Below, piece after piece: positions 7,908 to 16,000 of a stretch of DNA of 33,965 bases (within the stretch, counting starts at the first letter, position 1; every line of letters starts with the position of its first letter). A program made the translations under genes and the position numbers. This DNA comes from Verrucomicrobiota bacterium (GTDB lineage Bacteria; Verrucomicrobiota; Verrucomicrobiia; Chthoniobacterales; JAFAMB01). The notes beneath the pieces are model-generated. The model ran no database searches. It was not told where the DNA came from and saw nothing but the letters and a program-made list of their open reading frames with translations. The DNA is taken from contig JAFAZK010000008.1 in the NCBI GenBank assembly GCA_019239825.1, forward strand, positions 1 to 33,965, written 5' to 3'.

Positions 7908-8834
7908 ATGGCTCACGACCACCATTCCCATGACGAGCATTCTCACGGGCACAGCCACGCTCCCTCGGACTTCGGCTGGCGCTTTATGGTCGGGGTCATC
8001 CTTAACCTGGCGTTTGTCGTAGTCGAAGCGGCTTTTGGGTTCGCGGTTAATTCGTTGGCTTTGGTAGCCGATGCCGGTCATAACCTGAGCGATGTGCTGG
8101 GGCTGGCTCTGGCCTGGGGGGCATTCGCGCTGTCCAGGCGCGCGCCCAGCTCTCGCCATACCTACGGCATGCGTCGGTCTTCCATCCTGGCGGCTCTTTT
8201 CAACGCGCTGTTTCTCTTGTTTGCTATTGGCGCCATCGCTTGGGAAGCGATCCAGCGATTTTGGCGTCCAGAGCCGGTTTCGGGATGGACGGTGGTGATT
8301 GTGGCTTTGGTTGGGATAGCGGTAAACGGCGTTACGGCGGTACTCTTCGCCGGCGGCCAGAAAGAAGATCTCAATGTGCGTGCCGCCTTTCTGCATATGG
8401 CCGCCGATACGGTCGTCTCTGCCGGCGTCGTCCTGGGCGGGCTCCTGATTTTATATACGCAGTGGACTTGGATCGATCCGGTCCTGAGCCTGACGATATC
8501 CATTATTATCTTTTGGGGCACTTGGGGGCTGCTCCGAGAATCGGTTGATCTTTCTTTGGATGCGGTACCAACTTCGATTGATCCAAAGAAAGTGAAAACC
8601 TTTCTCGAGTCGTGGTCTGAGGTCACGGAGGTCCATGATCTTCATATCTGGCCACTGAGCACCACGGAACCCGCGCTCACCGCTCATCTGGTGATGCCCA
8701 ATCACGATTGTAGCGACGAAGAAATTCAAAAGATTTCTCAAGCGCTCGCCAGCGAATTTGGTATCACCCACGCGACGCTGCAGATCGAGCGTGGCAGTGT
8801 ACCATGTCCGTTTGCGTCGGAAGAAGTGCTATAG
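7908..8834 (+). CDS. Cation diffusion facilitator (zinc-type, CzcD/ZitB-like)
   Basis: A 308-residue inner-membrane metal/proton antiporter that probably exports Zn2+ or related divalent cations from the cytoplasm. The N-terminus is His-rich (residues 3-17, HDHHSHDEHSHGHSH), a common metal-sensing or metal-delivery tail. There are six membrane helices. The transport-site residues are His58 and Asp62 in helix 2 (ADAGHNLSD) and His163 and Asp167 in helix 5 (HMAAD). This HHDD set is the zinc-preferring type. The C-terminal cytoplasmic domain (about 220-300) includes VHDLHIWPLS. The ATG at 7908 lies immediately after a heptad array. The gene stands alone. Confidence 0.93.
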   Translation: MAHDHHSHDEHSHGHSHAPSDFGWRFMVGVILNLAFVVVEAAFGFAVNSLALVADAGHNLSDVLGLALAWGAFALSRRAPSSRHTYGMRRSSILAALFNALFLLFAIGAIAWEAIQRFWRPEPVSGWTVVIVALVGIAVNGVTAVLFAGGQKEDLNVRAAFLHMAADTVVSAGVVLGGLLILYTQWTWIDPVLSLTISIIIFWGTWGLLRESVDLSLDAVPTSIDPKKVKTFLESWSEVTEVHDLHIWPLSTTEPALTAHLVMPNHDCSDEEIQKISQALASEFGITHATLQIERGSVPCPFASEEVL

Positions 8835-9005
8835 GGCACGGTGTGTCTGGGGGCCGTCGGATACTAGAAGCTAATGTCCGACTTTTGCGGGAATTTTATC
8901 AGGAATTGATGAGTCATTAATGGGTAGAGGCCGGTGAAAGCCGGTCTGGGAACCTCAAAAACTATGTTTTGCTTGTATAGTCCACTAGCGGATAGAGCCT
9001 TTGCT

Positions 9006-9497
9006 ATGAATTGTTCGCTCCCGATTGCGATTTTATTCTTTTTTACAGCCGGGATGCCGGCTGTATTCGCGGCTGGCAGTAACACAATGACTGCACCCCA
9101 ACAAGTGCCACAAGTACCCCAAAAGACGGCCGACGCGGAAAAGCCGTTTAAAGAGGGAGTGGCATTGATGAACGCTAAAAAATTTGCGTCCGCTCAGGTT
9201 AAGTTTGAAGAGGCGCTCAAAGCGAATCCAAACATAGCCGAAGCGCACAACAATCTGGCATACTGTCTGCGTAAACAAAGCCCGGAGAACTTCGCCAGCT
9301 CGTTGCAGCATTACAACACTGCACTCAAGTTGAATCCGAAGTTAGCTCAGGCCTACGAATACCGCGGAGTACTCTATGTCGAGATGGGTAAGAAGGCGGA
9401 TGCCGAGAAAGATTTGGCCACCCTGAAACAGCTAGATCCGAAGTTGGCCAGCGCTCTGCAAACCGCGATCAAGGCTGGAAAAGACACGGATTATTGA
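9006..9497 (+). CDS. Secreted TPR-repeat protein
   Basis: 163 residues from the ATG at 9006. A hydrophobic signal peptide (MNCSLPIAILFFFTAGMPAVFA) probably ends near residue 22, then comes a short Gln/Pro-rich linker. Three TPR-like helical hairpins follow (about 37-70, 71-108 and 109-143), with typical motifs such as KFEEALKANPNIAEAHNNLAY. TPR proteins act as binding scaffolds, and a periplasmic or envelope location is likely. Upstream in-frame starts at 8934 and 8964 would put extra polar residues before the signal peptide and are less likely. A candidate intrinsic terminator lies downstream at 9660-9688. No partner can be inferred from the neighbours. Confidence 0.8.
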   Translation: MNCSLPIAILFFFTAGMPAVFAAGSNTMTAPQQVPQVPQKTADAEKPFKEGVALMNAKKFASAQVKFEEALKANPNIAEAHNNLAYCLRKQSPENFASSLQHYNTALKLNPKLAQAYEYRGVLYVEMGKKADAEKDLATLKQLDPKLASALQTAIKAGKDTDY

Positions 9498-9524
9498 AGG
9501 GGGTGGCTCCCGAATAACTGAACC

Positions 9525-9743
9525 TATCCCGAAGGGATAAAAGGACTCAGCCTGGGGTTTTAACCCCAGGTACGGGCAACATGACGATGCGCCCTGAAGG
9601 GGCGGGAGAGGTCAATTCGAGCGCCGGACTGAAAACGAAGTTCGGCGACAATTCGTCTTCCGCCCCTTCAGGGCGGGCCTTTTTTTTTCGATCGATACCT
9701 GGGGTTGAAACCCCAGGCTGAGTCCTTTTATCCCTTCGGGATA
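9525..9743. repeat. P4 concentric palindrome
   Basis: Left arm 9525-9572 and right arm 9696-9743 are inverted copies matching at 47 of 48 positions. Each arm itself holds two small hairpins (ATCCCGAAGGGAT, and CCTGGGG with CCCCAGG). An inner pair GCCCTGAAGGGGCGG (9591-9605) and CCGCCCCTTCAGGGC (9660-9674) is perfect. Flanking the whole are decayed P1-type ends (GGTGGCTCCCGAAT near 9502; TTCGGGAGTCTCGCCCC near 9758). It fills the gap between the TPR gene and the convergent phosphodiesterase gene. Confidence 0.9.
9660..9688 (+). terminator. Candidate intrinsic terminator
   Basis: A stem of CCGCCC and GGGCGG with a 5-base loop (9660-9676) is followed after two bases by nine T residues (9680-9688). 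This is the classic arrangement on the plus strand and would end transcripts from the TPR gene. It uses the inner arm of the P4 palindrome. Confidence 0.55.
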
Positions 9744-9780
9744 GAGAAACGATTGTTCGGGAGTCTCGCCCCACCATCAC

Positions 9781-9806
9781 CAGTCAGTAATTACTAATCA
9801 CTTACC
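9781..9806. repeat. Heptad array remnant at a gene end
   Basis: CAGTCAGTAATTACTAATCA is a short, decayed array of the CTGATTA/GTGATTA type. The TGA stop (minus strand, plus positions 9798-9800) of the phosphodiesterase gene lies within it. No partner array is seen on the far side of P4. Confidence 0.55.
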
Positions 9807-11756
9807 TTCCGCCGCTTCAACGCCAACACTCCATCCCGGAAAACCGGCGGCGTCGAAGTAAGAGGTGTCGCCTACTTTTTGCAGGAGGACGATCGTTCGT
9901 TTCCCATTCTTAGCCGGCTCCGAGGACTTCGTTGTGGATGTCCATTGGACTGTATCTGGACCGCCGGCCAAGGCCTCACTCAAGACTCGGCCGACAAGCT
10001 CGCCTTTTCGGGGGAGCTCCAGCTTCAAGATTGAAGCGATGGTTAAAGCGACATCGGTATTCCCTACCGGAGCCTTGTCTTCGAACTGTTTTTTAAAGTC
10101 CGGACCAATCGCGAGCATATTGTTAAACGTGTCCGCTCGATTGAAACTGCCGTGCATCCCCTGGCCTTCCTGCAAAATCGTATCGCAGACAGTGACTGCA
10201 GTCATGATCGGTTCGGAGGGATCGGCGGCGAAGCTTCGGAAATTGATCACAAGATCCGGGGTCGGAACCCGTGTGGCGCCTTCCAGGTTGATATCTTTGA
10301 GGGTCAGAGCGCCTGGTATATCCTGATAGCGTGAGTTCACGAATAATCCGCTGACATAATCTTTCGTGGTCAAAAAGTCGACAATCTGCTTCAACGTCTG
10401 CGCATCGTGATCAGGGAGATAAACAAGATCCGAACCCCCATTGGCTGCAACAATCGCCTGCGCGTCGGATGGGTCGTTAACCGTTCCGGATCCGCCGATG
10501 AGGCCGTCGCCCGAAATTGGCCGCTCTTCTTCACCCTCGGCTGGCGTTTCCGGTCCGGTGCCGACGACCTTTAAATAAGAGAGCTGGCCATGTCGATAGA
10601 TTGTTTTGTCAGGATCGTACAATGGGAGCTCGAGAACATGTGCGATATCGATGGCGACAAATCCCGGCGGAAGATTGCCTTTCGGGACACCCGGATAAGT
10701 CATTTGGCTGGCGAGACTGCTGGTAACCGTGTTGCCGGTAGGATCGAGCTTGTGCTTCGAGATGGTGGAAAAGCCGTGGTCCGATGTAATGAAAATATCG
10801 GTGTCGCGATCTAACTTTGCGATCTTCAAATACTCCAGCATCTGTCGAAGATTGTTGTCCGCATTCTTTACTGCTTTTTTCGAGGTAGGGCCGTTAATTC
10901 CGGGTTGAAGCTGATTTAGACTATCGCCTTGATTATGCTGGGTGCCGTCGGGGTCTCGGGACCAGTAGACCACAACAAACGGTTTTCCTTCTTGAGCAAA
11001 GGTAGGCAGCACGGCGTCGGTCAAACAGTCAACGAAGTATTGCTGTTGAACGAAATTAGGCGCTAGGGTCCCGGCTTTCGTACTGTTGCCAGCATTCCCG
11101 TTATTCAGTTGGGTTTTTGGTTGTCCGTTAGATCGGTCGGGAGCAATGCCGCCGAGGCCAGCCTTCGCCAGGGCGCTTAGTATTTTAGGGTCGAGCGGAA
11201 TGCCGCCCGGCTTGCCGGTACTGTCGTCGATAATGACCGTGTCGGGCGTGGGCACGGCTCCGTCTTTCGGAGCCCCAGCCGAGGCGTCTTGAATCAGCGT
11301 CGGTCCTAACTTTCCGACAGCAGCAGTCAGAAACCCGTGCTCGCGCGCGTATTGCAACAGGGTTTCTTCATCCAAATAGTTGCCTCCGAAGTGGTCATCG
11401 ATGCAACCCAAGACGGCGTCGTTCTCAATAAACGGGGTCTCGGTATACGGAACCTGCACGCCGTTTACCGAGGGGATAGGAAAACCTGGATACAGCGTGT
11501 TGCTGAAATCACCGGTATCACCCAAGTAGTGCCCCGTCGCGATGGCGGACGCGTTCGGAGTCGTGAATGTGGGGAAAACGGCATGGCTGTTCGAGAAATA
11601 GGTTCCTTCTTGGCGCAACGCGTACATCGTGGGCGCATCCACCGGATTAACCGAGCCATTCCGGAGTCCATCGGCGACAAAGATAATTATGTTGCGCGCG
11701 AACGCCGGTGCTGAAGACAACACGCACAGGGAGGCACCAATGACTAGCACCGCCAA
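9798..11756 (-). CDS. Exported type I phosphodiesterase / alkaline phosphatase-like protein
   Basis: About 650 residues in the alkaline-phosphatase superfamily, nucleotide pyrophosphatase/phosphodiesterase branch; substrate unknown. After a hydrophobic export signal (IGASLCVLSSAPAFA) the mature part begins with NIIIFVADGLRNG, containing the first metal-binding Asp. FPTFTTPNASAIATGH follows, with the nucleophilic Thr. Later come WSRDPDGTQHNQGD and DIFITSDHGFST, which supply Asp/His metal ligands, and near the end GMHGSF. The start is uncertain: there is no ATG near the signal peptide, and TTG 11756 or GTG 11750 are candidates. The frame stays open upstream to an ATG at 11975, but those roughly 70 codons are translated from repeat DNA (TAGGTTT heptads and a P1 element). 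Confidence 0.82.
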   Translation of the reverse strand: MAVLVIGASLCVLSSAPAFARNIIIFVADGLRNGSVNPVDAPTMYALRQEGTYFSNSHAVFPTFTTPNASAIATGHYLGDTGDFSNTLYPGFPIPSVNGVQVPYTETPFIENDAVLGCIDDHFGGNYLDEETLLQYAREHGFLTAAVGKLGPTLIQDASAGAPKDGAVPTPDTVIIDDSTGKPGGIPLDPKILSALAKAGLGGIAPDRSNGQPKTQLNNGNAGNSTKAGTLAPNFVQQQYFVDCLTDAVLPTFAQEGKPFVVVYWSRDPDGTQHNQGDSLNQLQPGINGPTSKKAVKNADNNLRQMLEYLKIAKLDRDTDIFITSDHGFSTISKHKLDPTGNTVTSSLASQMTYPGVPKGNLPPGFVAIDIAHVLELPLYDPDKTIYRHGQLSYLKVVGTGPETPAEGEEERPISGDGLIGGSGTVNDPSDAQAIVAANGGSDLVYLPDHDAQTLKQIVDFLTTKDYVSGLFVNSRYQDIPGALTLKDINLEGATRVPTPDLVINFRSFAADPSEPIMTAVTVCDTILQEGQGMHGSFNRADTFNNMLAIGPDFKKQFEDKAPVGNTDVALTIASILKLELPRKGELVGRVLSEALAGGPDTVQWTSTTKSSEPAKNGKRTIVLLQKVGDTSYFDAAGFPGWSVGVEAAEGK

Positions 11757-11771
11757 CCTGGACAGGAGGGT

Positions 11772-12073
11772 TAAAGGTTTTAGGTTATAGGTTCTAGGTT
11801 TTAAGTTAATTTGGTAGGGCGAGGCTCCCGCGTGGCGAGTTAGGTTTCGCGAGGCAGCAGCTTTTCGAAATGCCTGTTGCGTTGCTAGGCCGAGCGGTCC
11901 GCCGAGACGTGTTTGGCGCTCTATCCCCGGCCCGGCGCGCCTATCGGTGTAATAATGTGATTGGTAAAATAACATCAGTCGCTCCGCTAAACTGCTGAGG
12001 CCGTTTGGGAGCCTCGCCCCACCAAATACGGCGGAACATAAAACTTAAAACTTAAAACCCAAAACTTATAACC
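11772..12073. repeat. Inverted heptad arrays (TTTTAGG/TTAAAAC) enclosing a P1 element
   Basis: The left array, 11772-11806, has TTATAGG, TTCTAGG and TTTTAAG units. The right array, 12038-12073, has TTAAAAC units (TTAAAAC, TTAAAAC, CCAAAAC, TTATAAC). They are inverted and at 7-base period. Between them lies the complete P1 copy C. Together they fill the gap between galM and the phosphodiesterase gene, both on the minus strand. Confidence 0.88.
11813..12024. repeat. P1 palindromic element, copy C
   Basis: Left end GGTAGGGCGAGGCTCCCG (11813-11830) and right end TTGGGAGCCTCGCCCCACC (ending about 12023) are inverted. The centre (about 11886-11955) keeps a weaker form of the GCCGAG/CTCGGC hairpin. 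The right part shares AAAATAACATCAGTCGCTCC with copy D (about 11967 and 13344), so the two copies are related beyond their ends. Confidence 0.85.
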
Positions 12074-12085
12074 CCTTCTCGGTCG

Positions 12086-13102
12086 TTACGATTTTGTCAC
12101 GGAGAAACGGTAGATAACCCGATGATGATATTCCTGGCCGGGCTTGAGTTCAGTGGAAGGAAAAGAGGGTTGATTGGGTGAATCCGGGAAGTGCTGAGTT
12201 TCCAAACAAATGCCGGCATACTTGGCATAGCGAACGCCACTTTTTCCGGTGGCGGATCCATCCAACAGGTTGCCGGAATAAAACTGCAGGCCGGGCTCGG
12301 TAGTGAGGACTTCTAGCTGCCGGCCAGATAAGGGGTCGACCACTCTCGCCGCGAGAAACAGCTCGGTTGGATTAGTCCTATTTAGAACCCAGTTATGATC
12401 GTATCCAAAGCCGTATACCAGCTGTTGATCTTTCTCTGCGATCCTGGCACCAATCGGAGTCAGAGCGCGGAAATCAAAGGGTGTTCCGGCGACGGATGTT
12501 AATTCTCCCGTTGGAATCGACTCGGCGTCGGTGGGAGTGAAGCGATCCGCGTTGATTTGAATTTCGTGATCGAGAATGCTTTTCGTGCCGTCACCGGTAA
12601 GATTGAAGTAGCTGTGGTTAGCCAGATTGACCACGGTGGGTTTGTTGGTCGTCGCTCGCAGGTCGATTGACAGGCCGTTATCCTCCGTTAGCGAGTAAGT
12701 CGTCCGGGTGAGTAAGGTACCGGGATACCCCTCGTCTCCATCCGGGCTTTCGTAGGTTAAGTCTAATTGGGTAGGGGAGGCGAGGCGGGCTGCCCAAATG
12801 ACGTTATCGAATCCTTTCACACCACCATGGAGATGATTGTGCCGGTCGTTTGTAGCCAGCTGATACGTGGTCTCGCCAAGGGGGAACTTGCCTCTCGCAA
12901 TTCGGTTGGCGTATCGCCCGACGATCCCGCCGAAATAAGGATTCGGGCCTTGGTAACTGGCTAAAGAATCGAACCCAAGAACGACATCCCCGAACCTGCC
13001 ATCCCGATCTGGTACTTTGATTGAGATCACCCGGGCGCCGTAGTTCGTGATCTGCACTTGTGCGCCCTGCGCATTTTTCAGGGTAAAAGCCTCTGTAGTC
13101 AT
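12086..13102 (-). CDS. galM: Aldose 1-epimerase (galactose mutarotase)
   Basis: A 338-residue enzyme that interconverts alpha and beta anomers of aldoses such as galactose and glucose. It is a beta-sandwich protein of the mutarotase superfamily. Visible functional residues are His92 (NHLHGG), His163 (NLANHSYFNL), Asp235 (GYDHNW) and the catalytic base Glu301 (CLETQHFPDSPN). GRYANRIARGKF (62-73) is the substrate-binding stretch. The start is ATG 13102 (MTTEAFTLKN). An in-frame extension to 13177 would add about 25 residues read from GTGAAAG heptads and is rejected. There is no obvious signal peptide, so it is probably cytoplasmic. No galactose operon genes are adjacent. Confidence 0.93.
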   Translation of the reverse strand: MTTEAFTLKNAQGAQVQITNYGARVISIKVPDRDGRFGDVVLGFDSLASYQGPNPYFGGIVGRYANRIARGKFPLGETTYQLATNDRHNHLHGGVKGFDNVIWAARLASPTQLDLTYESPDGDEGYPGTLLTRTTYSLTEDNGLSIDLRATTNKPTVVNLANHSYFNLTGDGTKSILDHEIQINADRFTPTDAESIPTGELTSVAGTPFDFRALTPIGARIAEKDQQLVYGFGYDHNWVLNRTNPTELFLAARVVDPLSGRQLEVLTTEPGLQFYSGNLLDGSATGKSGVRYAKYAGICLETQHFPDSPNQPSFPSTELKPGQEYHHRVIYRFSVTKS

Positions 13103-13111
13103 ACGGGGAAT

Positions 13112-13457
13112 AGGTAAAGGTGATAAGTGAAAGGTGAAAGGTGAAAAGTGAAAGGTAATTGGGTCTCCAACTGGCATCGGCCATTTTTGGTGGGGCGAGG
13201 CTCCCGAACGGTCTCGTGATTTTCACGAAGGATTAGATTTTAAAGGCAGAAGGCCTGCGGCTAGATCGATCGACGCGCCGAGCCGTGGCACCGCGCTAGA
13301 CCACGGCTCGGCGCGCGTATTGGCCTAACAACGTGGTTGTTAAGATAACATCAGTCGCTCCGCAAAACTCTCGAGGCCGTTCGGGAGCCTCGCCCCACCA
13401 AAAATGGGCAAAACGTCGTCTAGAAGTTTTTCACGTTTCATCTTTCACTTTCTTCAC
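13112..13457. repeat. Inverted heptad arrays (GTGAAAG type) enclosing a P1 element
   Basis: The left array, 13112-13157, is GTGATAA, GTGAAAG, GTGAAAG, GTGAAAA, GTGAAAG at 7-base spacing. The right array, 13427-13457, is the inverted form (TTTCAC units) and overlaps the 3' end of the ligD polymerase gene, supplying its stop codon and last codons. P1 copy D lies between the arms. Confidence 0.88.
13189..13399. repeat. P1 palindromic element, copy D (best preserved)
   Basis: The outer arms 13189-13211 and 13377-13399 are perfect 23-base inverted repeats (core GGGGCGAGGCTCCCGAACGG). The central hairpin, 13272-13288 against 13301-13318, shares CGCCGAGCCGTGG/CCACGGCTCGGCG. It has the same layout as copy A, with outer ends, spacer, central hairpin, spacer and outer end. 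It contains no coding potential. Confidence 0.9.
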
Positions 13458-14351
13458 CGCCGGCAGTTTTTGCTTCAGCGACAGCACGGGCGCAAAGATA
13501 TCTCCATGTTTCTCCGCTCGGGCGATCACTTCATCGGAGGTAAAACTGAGCGGGCTTTTGGTTTTGGTCGATTGGGCGACTTCTTCCCAAAACACCGGCG
13601 TCGATACCGTCGGCTGTTCCTTGGCTCGCAAAGAGTAAACGGAGACCGTTGTCTTATGGTCGTCGTTCTGGCTCCAATCGATAAACACTTTTCCCTCGCG
13701 AGCGCTTTTCTTCATATTGGAGACGACTTCGTCGGGATGCTCTTCCTCCAATCGCTCGGCCAACGTGCGGGAAAAAGTCTTAGTTTTCTCGTACGTCGTC
13801 GGAGTATTTAGCGGGACATAGACCTGCAATCCTTTCGACCCGGAGGTCTTGGCGAAGCATTGCAGGCCGAGCTCGTCGAAGATCGCTTTCAAATACAGGC
13901 CGACTTGGCAACAGAGCCTAATGTCCGCCGGCGGACCCGGATCTAAATCGAACGCCATCATGGTGGGGCGATCATCATCCGGCGCGCGGTGCAGAAAAGT
14001 GTGTAGCTCTAGATCGGCCAGGTTTGCTATCCAAACTAGGGACGGCAAATCGTTAATCATGCAGTAGTTAATAGAAGCGCCTGAGCCCTTCGCTACCTTC
14101 GTTGTTTGTACCCAGTCGGGGCGATGGGAGGGCGCCTCTTTCTCGTAAAAGTATTCGCCGTCCACACCATCGGGATAGCGCTTCATCGTAATTGCGCGAT
14201 CATGCAAATGGGGCAGCAAATAGGGCGCAATCTGAACGTAATAATGGATCAAGTCTGCCTTGCTGAATCCGGCTTTTGCATAGAAAATCTTATCCAGGTT
14301 GGTGAGCGATAACCTGCGTCCATCGACATCGACTGTGGTTTTTTTTGCCAT
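13431..14351 (-). CDS. ligD: LigD-type polymerase/primase domain protein (NHEJ)
   Basis: A 306-residue stand-alone polymerase domain of the bacterial end-joining ligase LigD, an archaeo-eukaryotic primase-fold enzyme that adds nucleotides at DNA breaks. Metal ligands are Asp135 and Asp137 (FDLDPG) and Asp225 (VFIDWSQND). Other active-site elements are His117 (LELHTFLH) and SGSKGLQVYVPL (170-181). The ATG at 14351 (MAKKTTVDVDG) is 24 bases after the stop of the ligase gene; a GTG at 14372 is possible. In many bacteria this domain is fused to the ligase, whereas here it is a separate downstream gene. The last residues (KKVKDET) and stop are encoded by heptad repeat DNA. No Ku gene is in the window. 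Confidence 0.9.
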   Translation of the reverse strand: MAKKTTVDVDGRRLSLTNLDKIFYAKAGFSKADLIHYYVQIAPYLLPHLHDRAITMKRYPDGVDGEYFYEKEAPSHRPDWVQTTKVAKGSGASINYCMINDLPSLVWIANLADLELHTFLHRAPDDDRPTMMAFDLDPGPPADIRLCCQVGLYLKAIFDELGLQCFAKTSGSKGLQVYVPLNTPTTYEKTKTFSRTLAERLEEEHPDEVVSNMKKSAREGKVFIDWSQNDDHKTTVSVYSLRAKEQPTVSTPVFWEEVAQSTKTKSPLSFTSDEVIARAEKHGDIFAPVLSLKQKLPAVKKVKDET

Positions 14352-14375
14352 GATATTCGTGGGACAGGACACTGA

Positions 14376-15953
14376 TTATTCGCGTACGACATCCTGCGGT
14401 TCTTTATCTTCTCGCAGGCCCTGGAAAACAGGTTGTCTCAGCTTGCCGTCCTGGGTCCACTCCGTGAACTGGACCTGGCAAACCAGCGCTGGGTCGACCC
14501 AACGACAACGGCGCATCTCAGCCGGGGTGATCGCTTGCCCCCAACGGCCGTTACGTTTCTCCGGCAAATCGACGAATGGGCAATCTTCGCGAGCCAGTGA
14601 TTCGAACCGATGATAGAGCTCTTTGAGCGTTTTCTCGGAAAATCCGCTACCGACTTTGGCAGCGAAATGGAGAGAGTTGTCCGCGTAATAGCCGACGATA
14701 ATCGCCCCAAAATACTTACGTCCACCTGCCGGCGGCGTGTATCCGCCGATCACGAATTCCTGGCTTGATACTAACTTAAGCTTTATCCAGGCGCCGGTTC
14801 TTCGGCCGCTCTCGTAGCGTGAATCCGCTTGTTTGCCGATCAGTCCCTCCAATCCAAACGACCTGGCTTGCTCGAGCAAATCCTCTAATTCGGCATCAAA
14901 AGGCCTTGAGTAGCGAAGGGTTTCTGGAGCACCCTCCAGGAGCTCCTCCAAAATCGCTTTTCGTTCCGTAAGTGGACGATCCCGCAAGTCCGCTCCATCA
15001 AGCTGTAATAAATCGTATGCGTAGTAAAAGAGGGGCGGCTTTTCCTCGCCTTTTTCATAAGCTTGCAAAAGTTGGAACGAAGGGCGTCCGTTTTCGTCCA
15101 AGGCCACGATCTCACCATCGATAATGGCGTCCCGGCAATCCAGTTCTGCCGCGGCCTGCGTCACGGCGGAAAATTTTTTCCCTAAGTCTTTCTCGTTGCG
15201 GGATAGCAGACGAACCTCATCTCCGCCTTTCAAGGCAATGGCTCGGTAACCGTCAAACTTTAACTCGTAGGACCAATTGCCTGCCGGCGGCGTTGTGACC
15301 GGCTTTGCTAGCATTGGCTCCACAAATTTGGGCACCTTTACCGGTCCAGGACTTAGCCGGCGCCGTTTTTTTTTCTTGGCCGGGCGTGACTCCCAAGTTG
15401 CATCGGTCTGCGCGATCTCGGCCATGCTGTGTTGCGAAACTGCCGATGTGTCATCGAGTTCTTCGGAGATAGGCGCTGCGTCAGCCCCGGCCTTGATCAG
15501 TAACCATTCGTCCTTTTCCGATGATTTCAGTCGTACCAAACCCCATTCCCCTTCGAGCTTTTGCCCGTGTAGCACGAAATGGAGTTGACCGCTTTCAAGG
15601 GTTTTCTCGGGGTAGCGTTCTGAAAGTTCGTAGGTGCCGTAGTCCCAGATCATCACCGTGCCGCCGCCATATTGGCCTTTCGGGATCGTTCCTTCGAAGT
15701 CGGCATAGGCTACGGGGTGGTCTTCCACGTGGACAGCAAGCCGTTTTTCTCCTTTCTTGAGCGGAATTCCTCTCGGTACCGCCCATGACTTCAGAGTCCC
15801 ATCCATCTCCAATCTGAAATCGTAATGCAGGCGGGTCGCGGCGTGCTTCTGGATCACAAACCGAGGTTTTTTGGATTTTCGGACTCGCGAGCGGCCTGTA
15901 GGTTCCGATGTTTGCTCGAAATTCCGTTTTCTTGCGTATTCCCGCAGAGACAT
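14376..15953 (-). CDS. ligD: LigD-type ATP-dependent DNA ligase with 3'-phosphoesterase domain
   Basis: 525 residues in two modules. Residues about 30-155 form the phosphoesterase domain that trims 3' ends (HYDFRLEMDG, SWAVPRG, HVEDHP, GGGTVMIWD). A basic linker (PAKKKKRRRLSP) follows. The ATP-dependent ligase spans about 210-510, with nucleotidyl Lys in ELKFDGYRA, then DGEIVALD, EGLIGK and WIKLKL. It seals double-strand breaks with the polymerase encoded just downstream, usually recruited by Ku. The ATG at 15953 (MSLREYARKR) is preferred over GTG 15974 because GTGAGG precedes it by about 11 bases and relatives start there. It is divergent from the dehydrogenase gene, with only 47 bases between the starts. 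Confidence 0.93.
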   Translation of the reverse strand: MSLREYARKRNFEQTSEPTGRSRVRKSKKPRFVIQKHAATRLHYDFRLEMDGTLKSWAVPRGIPLKKGEKRLAVHVEDHPVAYADFEGTIPKGQYGGGTVMIWDYGTYELSERYPEKTLESGQLHFVLHGQKLEGEWGLVRLKSSEKDEWLLIKAGADAAPISEELDDTSAVSQHSMAEIAQTDATWESRPAKKKKRRRLSPGPVKVPKFVEPMLAKPVTTPPAGNWSYELKFDGYRAIALKGGDEVRLLSRNEKDLGKKFSAVTQAAAELDCRDAIIDGEIVALDENGRPSFQLLQAYEKGEEKPPLFYYAYDLLQLDGADLRDRPLTERKAILEELLEGAPETLRYSRPFDAELEDLLEQARSFGLEGLIGKQADSRYESGRRTGAWIKLKLVSSQEFVIGGYTPPAGGRKYFGAIIVGYYADNSLHFAAKVGSGFSEKTLKELYHRFESLAREDCPFVDLPEKRNGRWGQAITPAEMRRCRWVDPALVCQVQFTEWTQDGKLRQPVFQGLREDKEPQDVVRE

Positions 15954-16000
15954 AAGTTGAGCAACCTCACCCAACTTATCAGACGATTTAATAAACTGCG

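Noticed and set aside
7908-8834. Antisense open frames within the cation transporter gene.
   Set aside because: They are long only because of base composition; the plus-strand transporter has full family motifs.
8925-8975. Cobalamin-riboswitch-like string GGCCGGTGAAAGCCGGTCTG upstream of the TPR gene.
   Set aside because: Only a short hairpin resemblance; the conserved B12-box and other core elements are not seen, and the downstream gene is not a cobalamin gene.
11757-11975. ATG-started extension of the phosphodiesterase gene.
   Set aside because: The roughly 70 extra codons come from P1 and heptad repeats and precede an already complete export signal. The true start is still uncertain.
13103-13177. 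Upstream extension of galM.
   Set aside because: The added residues are read from GTGAAAG heptads, and the family start is at 13102.
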